Part shown: positions 35,182-43,358 of the stretch, piece after piece | Layout of the letters: each line of letters starts with the position of its first letter | Numbering within the stretch: position 1 is the stretch's first letter | Source: Pseudomonadota bacterium | GTDB lineage: Bacteria > Pseudomonadota > Gammaproteobacteria > Steroidobacterales > Steroidobacteraceae | Reading direction: 5' to 3' | Length of the DNA stretch: 64,000 nt | NCBI GenBank assembly: GCA_018241505.1 | Contig: JAFEDS010000016.1 | Coordinates: forward strand, 682,001-746,000 | Position numbers and translations under genes: made by a program | The notes under the pieces: model-generated | Database searches by the model: none | What the model was told of the DNA's origin: nothing | The model's input: only the letters and a program-made list of their open reading frames with translations

Positions 35182-36423
35182 CTAGCGCGATGCCAGACGC
35201 GCAGCCTTACCCAACAGATAGTTCCTTTCCGGCAAGCTCGCGGTCCGCTCAGCGGCCCGTTGGTAGTGTTCCAGCGCGAGCGCCTGATCGCCTGCGCGCT
35301 CATACAAATGGGCTCGCACGGCATCGACGCGATAGTGCCCCTGGAGCTTCGGGTCCTGCGCGATCGTATCGACCAGTCGCAGTCCCGCATCCGGCCCTTC
35401 GACCATGGCAGCCGCCACCGCACGATTCAGTGCGACCATCGGATTGTTGCTCATGCGCTCCAACAACTCATAAAGTGCATGGATCTGGGCCCAGTCGGTC
35501 TCCTCCATCGATGCGGCCTCATCGTGGAGCGCTGCTATGGCGGCCTGAAGCTGGTACGGACCGACACGGCCTTGCTTCATGGCATTCCATACCAACTCAG
35601 TGCCCTCCTGGATGACCGCCCGGTCCCAGGAGCCTCGATCCTGCTCGTCCAGGGGAATCAACTCTCCGGCCGGCCCCGAGCGGGCCGCCCGGCGCGCGTC
35701 GGTTAGCAACATCAAGGACAGCAGGCCGGCAACCTCGGGCATATTCACTGTTGCAGCCATCAACAAGCGGGCGAGTCGAATAGCTTCGCTCGACAGATCC
35801 ACGCGCTGCAGCTCGCTACCCGAAGAGCTGGCATACCCTTCGTTGAAGATCAGGTAGAGAACGTGCATCACGGCATCGAGCCGTTGGGAGCGCTCCTGAT
35901 CCGAAGGCAAGCTGAACGGAACATTCGACTGTTTGATGAGTTGCTTGGCGCGGCTGATCCGCTGGGCCATGGTAGCTTCCGGCACGAAAAAGGCGGCCCC
36001 GATTTCTCTGGTGCTGAGCCCGCCCACAGCCCGCAGAGTCAACGCTATGGCCGACGTAGCTGTCAGCGACGGATGCGAGCACATGAACAGCAACACCAGT
36101 GCGTCATCCTGCTCGACCTCCAACTCAACTTCGTCGCCTGTCACGAGCGGTTCCTCATTCGCGACCTGCTCCTCGCGCCGGCGACGCGCGACATCGCTGC
36201 GGCGATGGTCAGTGAGGCGCCGAAAGGCCGTCTTGTACAGCCACCCGCCGGGATTCTCCGGCACTCCCTCGGTTGGCCAATGCAGGGCAGCCTCCAGGAG
36301 CGCCTCCTGGACTGCATCTTCGGCCGCGCCAAAGTCGCGATAACGCCGGGACAGCGCGCCTAGTACCTGTGGCGTCAGCTCACGCAACAGGTATTCGACG
36401 CTCGCCGTGTGTGCGCCGCTCAT
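35182..36423 (-). CDS. ECF42-type RNA polymerase sigma factor with TPR-like C-terminus
   Basis: A 413-residue sigma factor. Region 2 is at about residues 10-85 (FGAAEDAVQEALLEAALHWP, NPGGWLYKTAFRRLTDHRRS); region 4 includes LSTREIGAAFFVPEATMAQR. The long helical C-terminus (DUF6596-like, residues 190-413) ends with TPR-like helices (ALALEHYQRAAERT). Group ECF42 uses this C-terminus instead of an anti-sigma and is coupled to a DGPF/YCII protein, exactly as here: the downstream-facing ATGA overlap with the gene at 36420 joins the two. Confidence 0.92.
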   Translation of the reverse strand: MSGAHTASVEYLLRELTPQVLGALSRRYRDFGAAEDAVQEALLEAALHWPTEGVPENPGGWLYKTAFRRLTDHRRSDVARRRREEQVANEEPLVTGDEVELEVEQDDALVLLFMCSHPSLTATSAIALTLRAVGGLSTREIGAAFFVPEATMAQRISRAKQLIKQSNVPFSLPSDQERSQRLDAVMHVLYLIFNEGYASSSGSELQRVDLSSEAIRLARLLMAATVNMPEVAGLLSLMLLTDARRAARSGPAGELIPLDEQDRGSWDRAVIQEGTELVWNAMKQGRVGPYQLQAAIAALHDEAASMEETDWAQIHALYELLERMSNNPMVALNRAVAAAMVEGPDAGLRLVDTIAQDPKLQGHYRVDAVRAHLYERAGDQALALEHYQRAAERTASLPERNYLLGKAARLASR

Positions 36424-36818
36424 TCCCCGTCAGGCAGTCCGTCCATGACGCGGCGAAGCTCGATAGGAATGACGAGCGGCTTGCCGTCGGGACCGGGCGC
36501 TGAAGAGGCCCTGGCGGCGATCTCGTGAGCGCGCTCAACCTTCTCCACGGAAATGATCCAGAAGCCCGCCAGGAATTCCTTGCTCTCCGCAAAGGGTCCA
36601 TCGGACACCACGGGCGCACCCCCCGGCCCACAGCGCACAATCTGCGCCATCCCCGGCGGTGTCAGCCCTTGGGCCTCCACAAACTCTCCGGATTTCACCA
36701 GATCGCGGTTCAGATCGTGCATGAACCGCATGTGCGCCTTGAACGCCTCCGGGTGCCACTTGTTGATCTGGTAGTCGCCCGAGCCGCGCGGCGTGTTCAT
36801 CATCAGCATGAATTTCAT
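36420..36818 (-). CDS. YCII-related DGPF-domain protein (ECF42 partner)
   Basis: A 132-residue dimeric alpha-beta barrel (MKFMLMMNTPRGSGDYQINK) with the diagnostic VSDGPFAESKEFLAGFWII. DGPF proteins occur beside ECF42 sigma factors; their biochemical role is uncertain. It precedes the sigma gene and overlaps it by ATGA, so the pair is one transcriptional unit. Confidence 0.92.
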   Translation of the reverse strand: MKFMLMMNTPRGSGDYQINKWHPEAFKAHMRFMHDLNRDLVKSGEFVEAQGLTPPGMAQIVRCGPGGAPVVSDGPFAESKEFLAGFWIISVEKVERAHEIAARASSAPGPDGKPLVIPIELRRVMDGLPDGE

Positions 36819-36836
36819 TTGCTTCAGTCCTCTCGT

Positions 36837-37076
36837 TTATCGGCGGCCGCTGCGGGTTTGCGCAATCAGCGCGCCCAGCCAGCCGCTAGGCAGCGTGACC
36901 GCGATTATTGCGAGTGAGTACCACGACTGCCAGATACCCCAGGTCGCCACGGCCCCTACGACACCAATGACAAAGCCAATACCGGCCAGAGCCAGTGAAT
37001 GTGTCATGCGCCGCCGAGGCGCAAGCCGGGCGGTGAGGTAGCAACCGAACACGCCGAACACGGTTCGATACAGCAA
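36837..37076 (-). pseudogene. N-terminally truncated small membrane protein
   Basis: A 79-residue frame with two helices: LYRTVFGVFGCYLTARLAPR and LALAGIGFVIGVVGAVATWG. Complete relatives I know of begin with another 40-50 residues carrying an extra helix; here the upstream frame reads charged, non-hydrophobic residues, so the 5' end seems lost. It lies 18 bp upstream of the DGPF gene. It might still be translated from 37076, but a remnant is more likely. Confidence 0.5.
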
Positions 37077-37286
37077 CCCACGGCAGAGGTCAGTATGGCG
37101 GTGGTCATGAAATTGTCCTTCAGTTCCGGCATCCCGAATTGGGACGTTCTGAAGGGAAGTCGGAGCCGAATACCCGCTCTCTACATCCGCGAGGAAATAT
37201 TTTTGGCAGCCGGCGACCCGGCAGCCCGGCGGTCGGCGGGGCGAGGCGGGGCCGGGGCCGGGGCGCGGCCCTCGAGCGGCGCGCGG

Positions 37287-37919
37287 CTACCGAACGGCCG
37301 CAGCCAGCTCCGCAATGCTCACGAACTCCACCCCGTAAGCACGCTTGAGCCAGCCACGCTGGGCCGGATGCATGACTGAATCGCGTCCCGCCTTGACGGC
37401 CCGATCTTCAGTGCAAAACAGATCGTTCGCGTAACCGTGATGAGCAGCGAGGCTGTCGCCGTCGGCCCACTCCGCGACAGCGCGTGCGACCTTCTTCATG
37501 TCGCTCGGAGAAAAGCGAGCCACCTTCAACATGTGGGCGTACCCCAAGCCCCTGGCCTCGATCGCCGCCGCTATCGATTCAAACCTCTCGAGACGCGCCG
37601 CAAGAGCCCCTTCGTCCGCATCCATCGCGTAGAGCTCGCCACTCGAGTCGTCAATCCGGACGCAGCCGTTGCGCGGCACATTGAGAATCCGCATTCCGAG
37701 ATCCAACGCCCGCTTGACCCGCGCAACTCTCTCCTCCTCCACCTCGGAGCGGTGGCTCCCGACGCCACCTTCGACAGTGACCACCGTTTCGCAGAAGAAC
37801 CCCTGAAGTCGCTTTGACTTCAGGGACTCATGGATGGCGGTGCACTCGTCCCGCATCGCGCCAGCCAACTCCGGCTGAGTGACGGGATCGAGTGTGTTGG
37901 TATCGAACGTGACCCGCAA
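37287..37919 (-). CDS. PIN-like domain protein
   Basis: A 210-residue protein starting RVTFDTNTLDPV, a PIN-domain first strand with the catalytic Asp and Asn, and ending with NDLFCTEDRAVK, the late acidic motif. The middle (ARVKRALDLGMRILNVP, YAMDADEGALAARLER) has the acidic and helical spacing of this fold. It may be a ribonuclease. No antitoxin gene is adjacent; the M61 peptidase gene ends 9 bp upstream. Family membership is moderately secure, toxin function is not. Confidence 0.72.
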   Translation of the reverse strand: MRVTFDTNTLDPVTQPELAGAMRDECTAIHESLKSKRLQGFFCETVVTVEGGVGSHRSEVEEERVARVKRALDLGMRILNVPRNGCVRIDDSSGELYAMDADEGALAARLERFESIAAAIEARGLGYAHMLKVARFSPSDMKKVARAVAEWADGDSLAAHHGYANDLFCTEDRAVKAGRDSVMHPAQRGWLKRAYGVEFVSIAELAAAVR

Positions 37920-37928
37920 GGCTCACCT

Positions 37929-39845
37929 TCAAGGGGTCCGGGATTTGAAAATATCCGCCAGCCGGTCAGGCGTTCCTTGAATGCGCTCCAGATCCGGATA
38001 ACGTGGCCCGCCGGTGTAATCGATGGAGACGGTGCGGAAGTTGTCCATGTTGCGGACCAATAGCTGGATTGGCTGATGATGATCGCGTGCGTCAATGAGC
38101 GCCTGGTCCAGCAGCTCCTTCTTGTAGGCCACGCCATTGACCGCGATCAGAGTGGTTCCGGTGGTCAATCCGGCCTTGTAGGCAGGGCTGTCCCAGACAA
38201 CCTGACTCAACTTTGCGTCATGGTCGAGCGAGATTCCCAACGAATAGGTTAGGTTGGTGTGTTTATACAGCTCTTCGACCTCTTTGAGATAGGCCGACGG
38301 CTTGTCACGGTAAACCAGGCGCCATCCGGAACGCTCTATCCCTTGCAGAGGTGCGCCCGGTCCGTGCGTATCCAGGCGTGAGCGCAGGAAAGTGGCCCAG
38401 TCATTCGGGACCAGTTGATTGAGGACCTTGACGATGTCCTCGAACTTGTACGTCAGCGTAACGTAGCTGCCATCATTGACGCCGAAGAAATTCTTCGCGA
38501 AATCATCCAGAGACACCTTGCCGTTGCTCATCTCGCGCAGGCGTGTGTCCACGTCCAACCAGATCAGGGCACCTTCGATGTAATAGTCTTCGGTGCGCTG
38601 ATAGGAAACCCAGGACTGCGCGCGCCGGGCGAGCATAATGGGCTGATTGTCCGTGTCCTGAAGATTGCGCCAGGAGCGGCCCGCGCGCAGATCCTGGAGC
38701 TCCGCGGCCACATTGGCAAGGTTGCCGCGCACGGCTTCCTGGCTCATGAGTCCGGATCGTGCTGACAAGACATATCCCCAATACTGTGTCTGGCCCTCAT
38801 AAACCCACAGCAGGGAGTCAGCCATCGGAACGTTCAACGTCGGTGTCCACAAATCCGCCGGCCGCCTGAACTTGCCATTCCAGGAGTGCGTCATCTCGTG
38901 CGGCAGCAACTCGTGTTCGGGCTCTGACTTCCCGTAGTCTTTGAAGTAACCTGCCTTGACACCGTCCTCGCTGGAGCGATGGTGCTCGAGTCCGATGGTG
39001 CCGAAGTGATCGCTGATGGAAAACAGGAAATCGTAATGATCGAAATGGTGTGAATTGAACAGCGTGCCCGCTTCAGCCACGAGCTTGTGGTGTGCAGCGA
39101 TTTGTTCCGGCGTTGAATTCAACTCATCGGCAGTGTCGGCAAAGACATCCAGTCGCACCGGAGCATTTCCCACCGTGCCGAGGTCAACGACTTTGGAGTA
39201 CATGCCCGCCACCAGAGGGGAGTCGAACAGCGAGTTGAGCGATGTGGTAGCGAAGTGCACCACGTCACCCTCGCGCTGCGCACCATCGAGTGCCGTCGCA
39301 AACTTCCACCCGGGAGGCAACATGATAGTCGGATCAACCTTGATGCCCCGCATGTAGTAACCGGCGGGATAGACCATCATGTTGAGCCATTGCACCCCCA
39401 GGATCTGCGGCGTCATCACCGTGCGGCCCTGGTCGGTGGTGGGAGACAGAAATTGCAAGTCAACTTCCAGCTCCTTCACGCCCCCTGGCACTTGCAAGTG
39501 GAACGAGTACACATCAAGAGGGTCCCGAGTCCATTCGAGGCGTTTGCCATTGCCCTGGACAACGAGGCCGGCCATTTGATCGATGGGACCGCGCGGCGAA
39601 TGGCTACCGGGTACCCACTCGGGGAACTGCAAAACCAGGCTGCCCGCTTTGACGGGAATCGTCTGATGCACGCGGAAAATCCGCCGTGCCAGGTCGGTAG
39701 CATCGACTCGTACTGTCAGCGTTCCCGGATAAGGAACGTCACGTGGCGTGACGGTGCCGTTTTTCGCTTCTGCGTTTGCGATGAGCGGCAAGGTAGTGGC
39801 AGCGATCAAGGTTGTCAGCAGTAATTCCGGCCCCAGCCTGTTCAC
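37929..39845 (-). CDS. M61 family glycyl-aminopeptidase-like metallopeptidase
   Basis: A 638-residue exported zinc peptidase: signal peptide RLGPELLLTTLIAATTLPLI, N-terminal beta domain, gluzincin motif PHEMTHSWNGK (about residues 315-325) with the downstream Glu in LLWVYEGQTQYWG, and a C-terminal PDZ domain (TYSLGISL, DSPAYKAGLTTGTTLIAVNG). The GTG at 39845 is preferred because GGGGG lies 9 bp upstream and the signal peptide begins directly; an ATG at 39896 would add seventeen residues. Confidence 0.9.
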   Translation of the reverse strand: MNRLGPELLLTTLIAATTLPLIANAEAKNGTVTPRDVPYPGTLTVRVDATDLARRIFRVHQTIPVKAGSLVLQFPEWVPGSHSPRGPIDQMAGLVVQGNGKRLEWTRDPLDVYSFHLQVPGGVKELEVDLQFLSPTTDQGRTVMTPQILGVQWLNMMVYPAGYYMRGIKVDPTIMLPPGWKFATALDGAQREGDVVHFATTSLNSLFDSPLVAGMYSKVVDLGTVGNAPVRLDVFADTADELNSTPEQIAAHHKLVAEAGTLFNSHHFDHYDFLFSISDHFGTIGLEHHRSSEDGVKAGYFKDYGKSEPEHELLPHEMTHSWNGKFRRPADLWTPTLNVPMADSLLWVYEGQTQYWGYVLSARSGLMSQEAVRGNLANVAAELQDLRAGRSWRNLQDTDNQPIMLARRAQSWVSYQRTEDYYIEGALIWLDVDTRLREMSNGKVSLDDFAKNFFGVNDGSYVTLTYKFEDIVKVLNQLVPNDWATFLRSRLDTHGPGAPLQGIERSGWRLVYRDKPSAYLKEVEELYKHTNLTYSLGISLDHDAKLSQVVWDSPAYKAGLTTGTTLIAVNGVAYKKELLDQALIDARDHHQPIQLLVRNMDNFRTVSIDYTGGPRYPDLERIQGTPDRLADIFKSRTP

Positions 39846-39967
39846 AATTAGCAGCCCCCAGGTGATGTTTCTGTGGGGGCAGTATATCTGCACCACACGG
39901 GTGCATCAGCGTGTCACCGACTGAAACAACTCGAGAAGAGCTTGAGTTTCGCTTTGATTTTCTTCAG

Positions 39968-40447
39968 CTACAGCAACTCTCTCGGGCTGACGAGGATCCC
40001 ATCCTCATCGCTGTACACCCACGCACCGGGCCGAAACTCCACCCCACCAAAGTTGACAGGCACATCCACCTGTCCCACGCCATTCTTGACGCTCTTCCAA
40101 GGATTGGACCCCAACGCCTTGATGCCGATGTCGATGTCGGCTAACGCCACGGTGTCCCGCACGACACCCCAAATCACGATCCCGGCCCATCCATTCTTCT
40201 GTGCCGACCCGGCGATCATGTCACCGACGAGTGCGGAACGCAGCGAGGCGCCGCCGTCGACAACCAATACGCTGCCATTTCCGGGCGTACCCAATGTCTG
40301 CTTGATCAAGCCATTGTCTTCGAAGCACTTGATCGTACGAACAGGACCGGCAAATCGAACGCGACCCCCATATTGCCGAAATTGCACTTCGCAGCTACGA
40401 ACCACGTCCGCATGGGCATCAACCAGATCAGCAGTGGCAAAACTCAT
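39968..40447 (-). CDS. rraA: RraA family protein
   Basis: A 159-residue RraA: MSFATADLVDAHADVVRSCE, the loop VVDGGASLRSALVGDMIAGS, NGWAGIVIWGVVRDTVAL and DIGIKALGSNPWKSVKNGVG. RraA inhibits RNase E; related proteins are 4-hydroxy-4-methyl-2-oxoglutarate aldolases. The Gly-Asp and Arg-Asp motifs of the aldolase fold are present. Its ATG overlaps the stop of a 51-residue ORF (ATGA). Confidence 0.9.
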   Translation of the reverse strand: MSFATADLVDAHADVVRSCEVQFRQYGGRVRFAGPVRTIKCFEDNGLIKQTLGTPGNGSVLVVDGGASLRSALVGDMIAGSAQKNGWAGIVIWGVVRDTVALADIDIGIKALGSNPWKSVKNGVGQVDVPVNFGGVEFRPGAWVYSDEDGILVSPRELL

Positions 40448-40599
40448 TTTTTCTCGCTCAGTAACTTCTCGAGGTTGATGACGGCATCGCGACCGTAACG
40501 CTGTGCAAGTCTGGCGATCAGACGGACATCGAGCGACTGTTCTGCAATGTTCAATGCGTTTGCCGCGTCAGCAGATTTACCGGGTCCCGTCGCTCTCAC
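40444..40599 (-). CDS. Small ORF, 51 residues, upstream of rraA
   Basis: A GTG-started frame (VRATGPGKSADAANALNIAE...RDAVINLEKLLSEKK) whose stop overlaps the rraA ATG (ATGA). It begins 1 bp after the stop of the 53-residue ORF. It is helical and Ala/Leu-rich; I recognise no family. The tight spacing on both sides supports translation, but its small size keeps confidence moderate. Confidence 0.5.
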   Translation of the reverse strand: MRATGPGKSADAANALNIAEQSLDVRLIARLAQRYGRDAVINLEKLLSEKK

Positions 40600-40600
40600 T

Positions 40601-40762
40601 TCACCGGTCCTTCCGTGCCGATCGAATCCTCTGGCCTTCGGCGTGCAGCTTCATCATGAGCTGACAATGCACGACAAACGCTTTGAGCCGCTGCTCGGGG
40701 GTCAGCCGTTTCGCATCGGACAACAATGCCCGGCGGGCTATTTTGGCAACCTTTGATTCCAT
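40601..40762 (-). CDS. Small basic ORF, 53 residues
   Basis: A 53-residue frame: MESKVAKIARRALLSDAKRL, TPEQRLKAFVVHCQLMMKLH, then a basic tail RSARKDR. Predicted helical and positively charged. The LTPEQRLxAFVxHCxLM pattern recurs in small proteins of unknown role. It precedes the 51-residue ORF and rraA in the same direction. An in-frame extension to 40822 exists but has no obvious ribosome site. Confidence 0.5.
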   Translation of the reverse strand: MESKVAKIARRALLSDAKRLTPEQRLKAFVVHCQLMMKLHAEGQRIRSARKDR

Positions 40763-40848
40763 GTACGGAATGGTACCAAGACTAGAAACGATTGCGCGTC
40801 CGCAAAGATTGCATTTGCCCATCGGACCGAAGGCAGCCCCCTTGAATC

Positions 40849-40870
40849 AACTCATTGAAATAAATGAGTT
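40849..40870. promoter_or_regulatory. 8-bp perfect dyad before the ECF sigma gene
   Basis: AACTCATT at 40849-40856 pairs exactly with AATGAGTT at 40863-40870 around GAAATA, then TTTT. It lies 52 bp before the sigma ATG and between divergent genes, so an operator or short terminator are both possible. Confidence 0.45.
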
Positions 40871-40922
40871 TTCAGACCCTTTTCAACCATGCATGTGATA
40901 CTTGGCGGGGGCGCCGGTATAT

Positions 40923-41447
40923 ATGCCCATGACCCCCGAGCAGGCAATCGTGGACGCAAGTAGCCCAGAGGATCTGGATTGGGACGCGGTGTACGCCGAC
41001 CAGGCTCCGCGCGTCTACAACTACTTCCGCTTTCGCCTGGGGCGCACGGCCGACGCCGAAGACCTCACAGCACGCACCTTTGAAAAAGCCTGGCGATCGC
41101 GCGGAAGCTACCGACACGATCTGGCCGGGTTCTCCACCTGGTTGTTCAAAATCGCGCAAAACGTCCGGATCGATTTCCTACAGTCCCAAAAAGCCCACCT
41201 CCCCATCGATGTGGCTCTCAACGTAGCCGCAGGCAGCAGCCCCGATGAGGATCTCGAGCGCGAATCCGACCTGGCGAGATTGGCGAGCCTCACCAGGGAC
41301 CTGCCCGATCGCGAACGCGAACTGATAGCGCTGAAGTACGGCGCCGCCATCAACAACCGCCTCATCGCTCAACTCACCGGGCTGAGCGAGTCGAATGTCG
41401 GAACCATCCTGCATCGCGTCGTCCAGACGCTGCGCAGTCGATGGTGA
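40923..41447 (+). CDS. ECF sigma factor (first gene of PstS/STN operon)
   Basis: A 174-residue sigma factor. Region 2: VYNYFRFRLGRTADAEDLTA then KAWRSRGSYRHDLAGFSTWL, FKIAQNVRIDFLQSQ. Region 4: LPDRERELIALKYGAAINNR, IAQLTGLSESNVGTILHRVV. ATG at 40923 is preferred over a TTG at 40902. The next gene starts 14 bp downstream of its stop and encodes a one-helix membrane protein, the usual place for an anti-sigma factor. Confidence 0.92.
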   Translation: MPMTPEQAIVDASSPEDLDWDAVYADQAPRVYNYFRFRLGRTADAEDLTARTFEKAWRSRGSYRHDLAGFSTWLFKIAQNVRIDFLQSQKAHLPIDVALNVAAGSSPDEDLERESDLARLASLTRDLPDRERELIALKYGAAINNRLIAQLTGLSESNVGTILHRVVQTLRSRW

Positions 41448-41461
41448 TCCGGAGTGCAGCA

Positions 41462-42673
41462 ATGAACGATGATTTCCTACACCGTATCCGAGTCGAGCCA
41501 CCGCCCGACTTTCTGGCGCGACTGAAGTCGCGCCTGGACCTGCAGCCACCGCCGCCAAAACCAGCTTCGCGGCTCGGCAGGTTCAGGATGCTCGCGACAC
41601 TGCTGCTGGTGAGCGGCAGTGTGTTCGCGATTACGTTGATGATCCTCAATCGCGGCGAGCCCGATAGCCCCATGACAGCAGAGCCGGAACATGCGCTCCA
41701 GAAACAGGCGGTCGTCGCGGCTTCCAAACCAACACCCAGCGTCAATTCAGCCAATCGGTCAGAAGCCGGGCCGGCCAAGGAGACCGGGACAAACTATATC
41801 GCCGTCACTACAACGTCACTCCAGCCGTACCTGTCCTATCTCACAGAGACGTATTTCCCCAATCGCGGCCATGGCATCAAGGCAGTGGCCACCCAAAACG
41901 TGGCCGACGCGCTCACGCAATTGTGCACCCGGCCGGAAGCTGGTAAATCCGAGCAACCGAAGACGCGGCCCTCTATCGCCCTGGTTACCCGGCGGATGGG
42001 CCAATCCGAATCTGAAAAATGCTCGCGAGCTTCCGGCCCGTTCAATGAAAACCCCGTTGGTTACCAGGTCCTGGTACTGGCGCGGAGCAAGCTCTACGGC
42101 GCGTTCAGTCTGACGCCCGCTGAGATATTTCTTGCGTTGGCATCCAAGGTTCCCGACCCGGCGCACCCTGACAAGCTCATACCAAACCCAAACACCGTAT
42201 GGAGCGAAATCAACGGTGCGTTGGAACGAGAACCGATTGAGGTCATCGGCCCGAGCCGCTCATCGGCCATCGGACTCGCTCTGCGCGAAATACTGCTGGA
42301 AACGGGTTGCCGTTCATTGCCGTCAATGGCTGCAACGAAGGATTGCCCCGACGTGCGCACAGACGGCATTTACACCGAAGTGGCAAACCCTCGTGACATT
42401 GCGCTGATACTGCAAACCAAGCCCAACGCCGTCGGCGTAACGCCCTACGGACTCGGCAGTTCATCCATAAACTCCCTCGTGGACATCCCGATTGGAGGTA
42501 TCGAACCCTCCCTGCAGGCGATTGCCAACGACACCTACCCGGGCTCCCGCGCGCTGTATCTGTACACGAACGGCTCTACCTGGGGCCCTACTTCGTCCTA
42601 TATCACCAGTTCCCTCTGGTTTATGGGATCCGATTTGCAAGCTCGTTTTGCCATCATGCCACCACGGAATTAA
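41462..42673 (+). CDS. Membrane-anchored PstS-like protein, putative anti-sigma factor
   Basis: A 403-residue protein: cytosolic residues 1-42 (MNDDFLHRIRVEPPPDFLAR), one membrane helix at about 43-63, a Pro/Ala-rich linker, and a periplasmic domain of about 300 residues that resembles PstS-type phosphate-binding proteins (VGYQVLVLARSKLYGAFSLT, PAEIFLALASKVPDP, NTVWSEINGALER, EVIGPSRSSAIGLALREILL, ILQTKPNAVGVTPYGLG). The short cytosolic part and position after the sigma gene suggest anti-sigma function; this is inference. No zinc-binding anti-sigma motif is visible, so the mode of sigma binding would be unusual. Confidence 0.82.
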   Translation: MNDDFLHRIRVEPPPDFLARLKSRLDLQPPPPKPASRLGRFRMLATLLLVSGSVFAITLMILNRGEPDSPMTAEPEHALQKQAVVAASKPTPSVNSANRSEAGPAKETGTNYIAVTTTSLQPYLSYLTETYFPNRGHGIKAVATQNVADALTQLCTRPEAGKSEQPKTRPSIALVTRRMGQSESEKCSRASGPFNENPVGYQVLVLARSKLYGAFSLTPAEIFLALASKVPDPAHPDKLIPNPNTVWSEINGALEREPIEVIGPSRSSAIGLALREILLETGCRSLPSMAATKDCPDVRTDGIYTEVANPRDIALILQTKPNAVGVTPYGLGSSSINSLVDIPIGGIEPSLQAIANDTYPGSRALYLYTNGSTWGPTSSYITSSLWFMGSDLQARFAIMPPRN

Positions 42674-42676
42674 ACC

Positions 42677-43291
42677 ATGAAGATCGTCGCCATACTCCTG
42701 CCATTAATGTGTGTCAGCAGCGTAGCAGCCGCCGATGTCAGCTCATCGTCCGAACCCGACACCGGCATACCCATCGAAAAAATCATCACTTCGGTCGCCA
42801 ACCAGACCCACCGCAAGTTTGTCATTGACCCTCGCGTGCAGGCTCGAGTCCACCTCGTCGGCGAGGACCCCACACAAGTTACCTACAACGAGCTGCTCAC
42901 AATCCTGGAGCTGCATGGCTACGTCACGTTCGAAAGCAGCGGCTATGTAATGGTGCTGCCGGACGCCAACGCGCGGCAGGTACCTCAACAAATGCTCGCA
43001 AAGGGTCAAACATATCCCGACGCCCAGGTCGTCAACTACACAATCCCAGTCGTGAACGGCCCCGCCGGCTTCCTGGTCCCCATACTGCGTCCTTTGCTGC
43101 CGCAGTACGCACAGCTCGCAGCAGCAGGCTGCTCTAATACCTTGTTGATCACCGACCGGTACGCGAACGTCAAACGTATCGAAGCCATTGTGAAAGCATT
43201 GGATGTCGGCACTCCGTACAAGCCGGAGAAATGCGAAATGGCCAACCCGGGCGAGCACCGCGATCAACCGGCGAAGCGAAGCGATTCTTAA
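42677..43291 (+). CDS. Stand-alone secretin N0/STN-like periplasmic protein
   Basis: A 204-residue exported protein (signal MKIVAILLPLMCVSSVAAAD). Residues 30-95 read as an N0/STN domain (IPIEKIITSVANQTHRKFVI, VTYNELLTILELHGYVTFES, GYVMVLPD) and 110-180 as an N1-like KH fold (VVNYTIPVVNGPAGFLVPIL, NTLLITDRYANVKRIEAIVK). Such domains normally form the entrance of GspD secretins or the signalling domain of FecA-type receptors; here no channel follows. The start is 3 bp after the PstS-like gene, so the three form one operon. Confidence 0.85.
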   Translation: MKIVAILLPLMCVSSVAAADVSSSSEPDTGIPIEKIITSVANQTHRKFVIDPRVQARVHLVGEDPTQVTYNELLTILELHGYVTFESSGYVMVLPDANARQVPQQMLAKGQTYPDAQVVNYTIPVVNGPAGFLVPILRPLLPQYAQLAAAGCSNTLLITDRYANVKRIEAIVKALDVGTPYKPEKCEMANPGEHRDQPAKRSDS

Positions 43292-43358
43292 CGCCATAGC
43301 CCACAGCCACCTGGCACGCGCTGGCGACCGGCGCCGGCAGCAGCTACGCTAGAAGGCT

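Noticed and set aside
37201-37290. GC-rich stretch as a repeat or structured RNA
   Set aside because: Compositional only; no consistent repeat unit or convincing stem.
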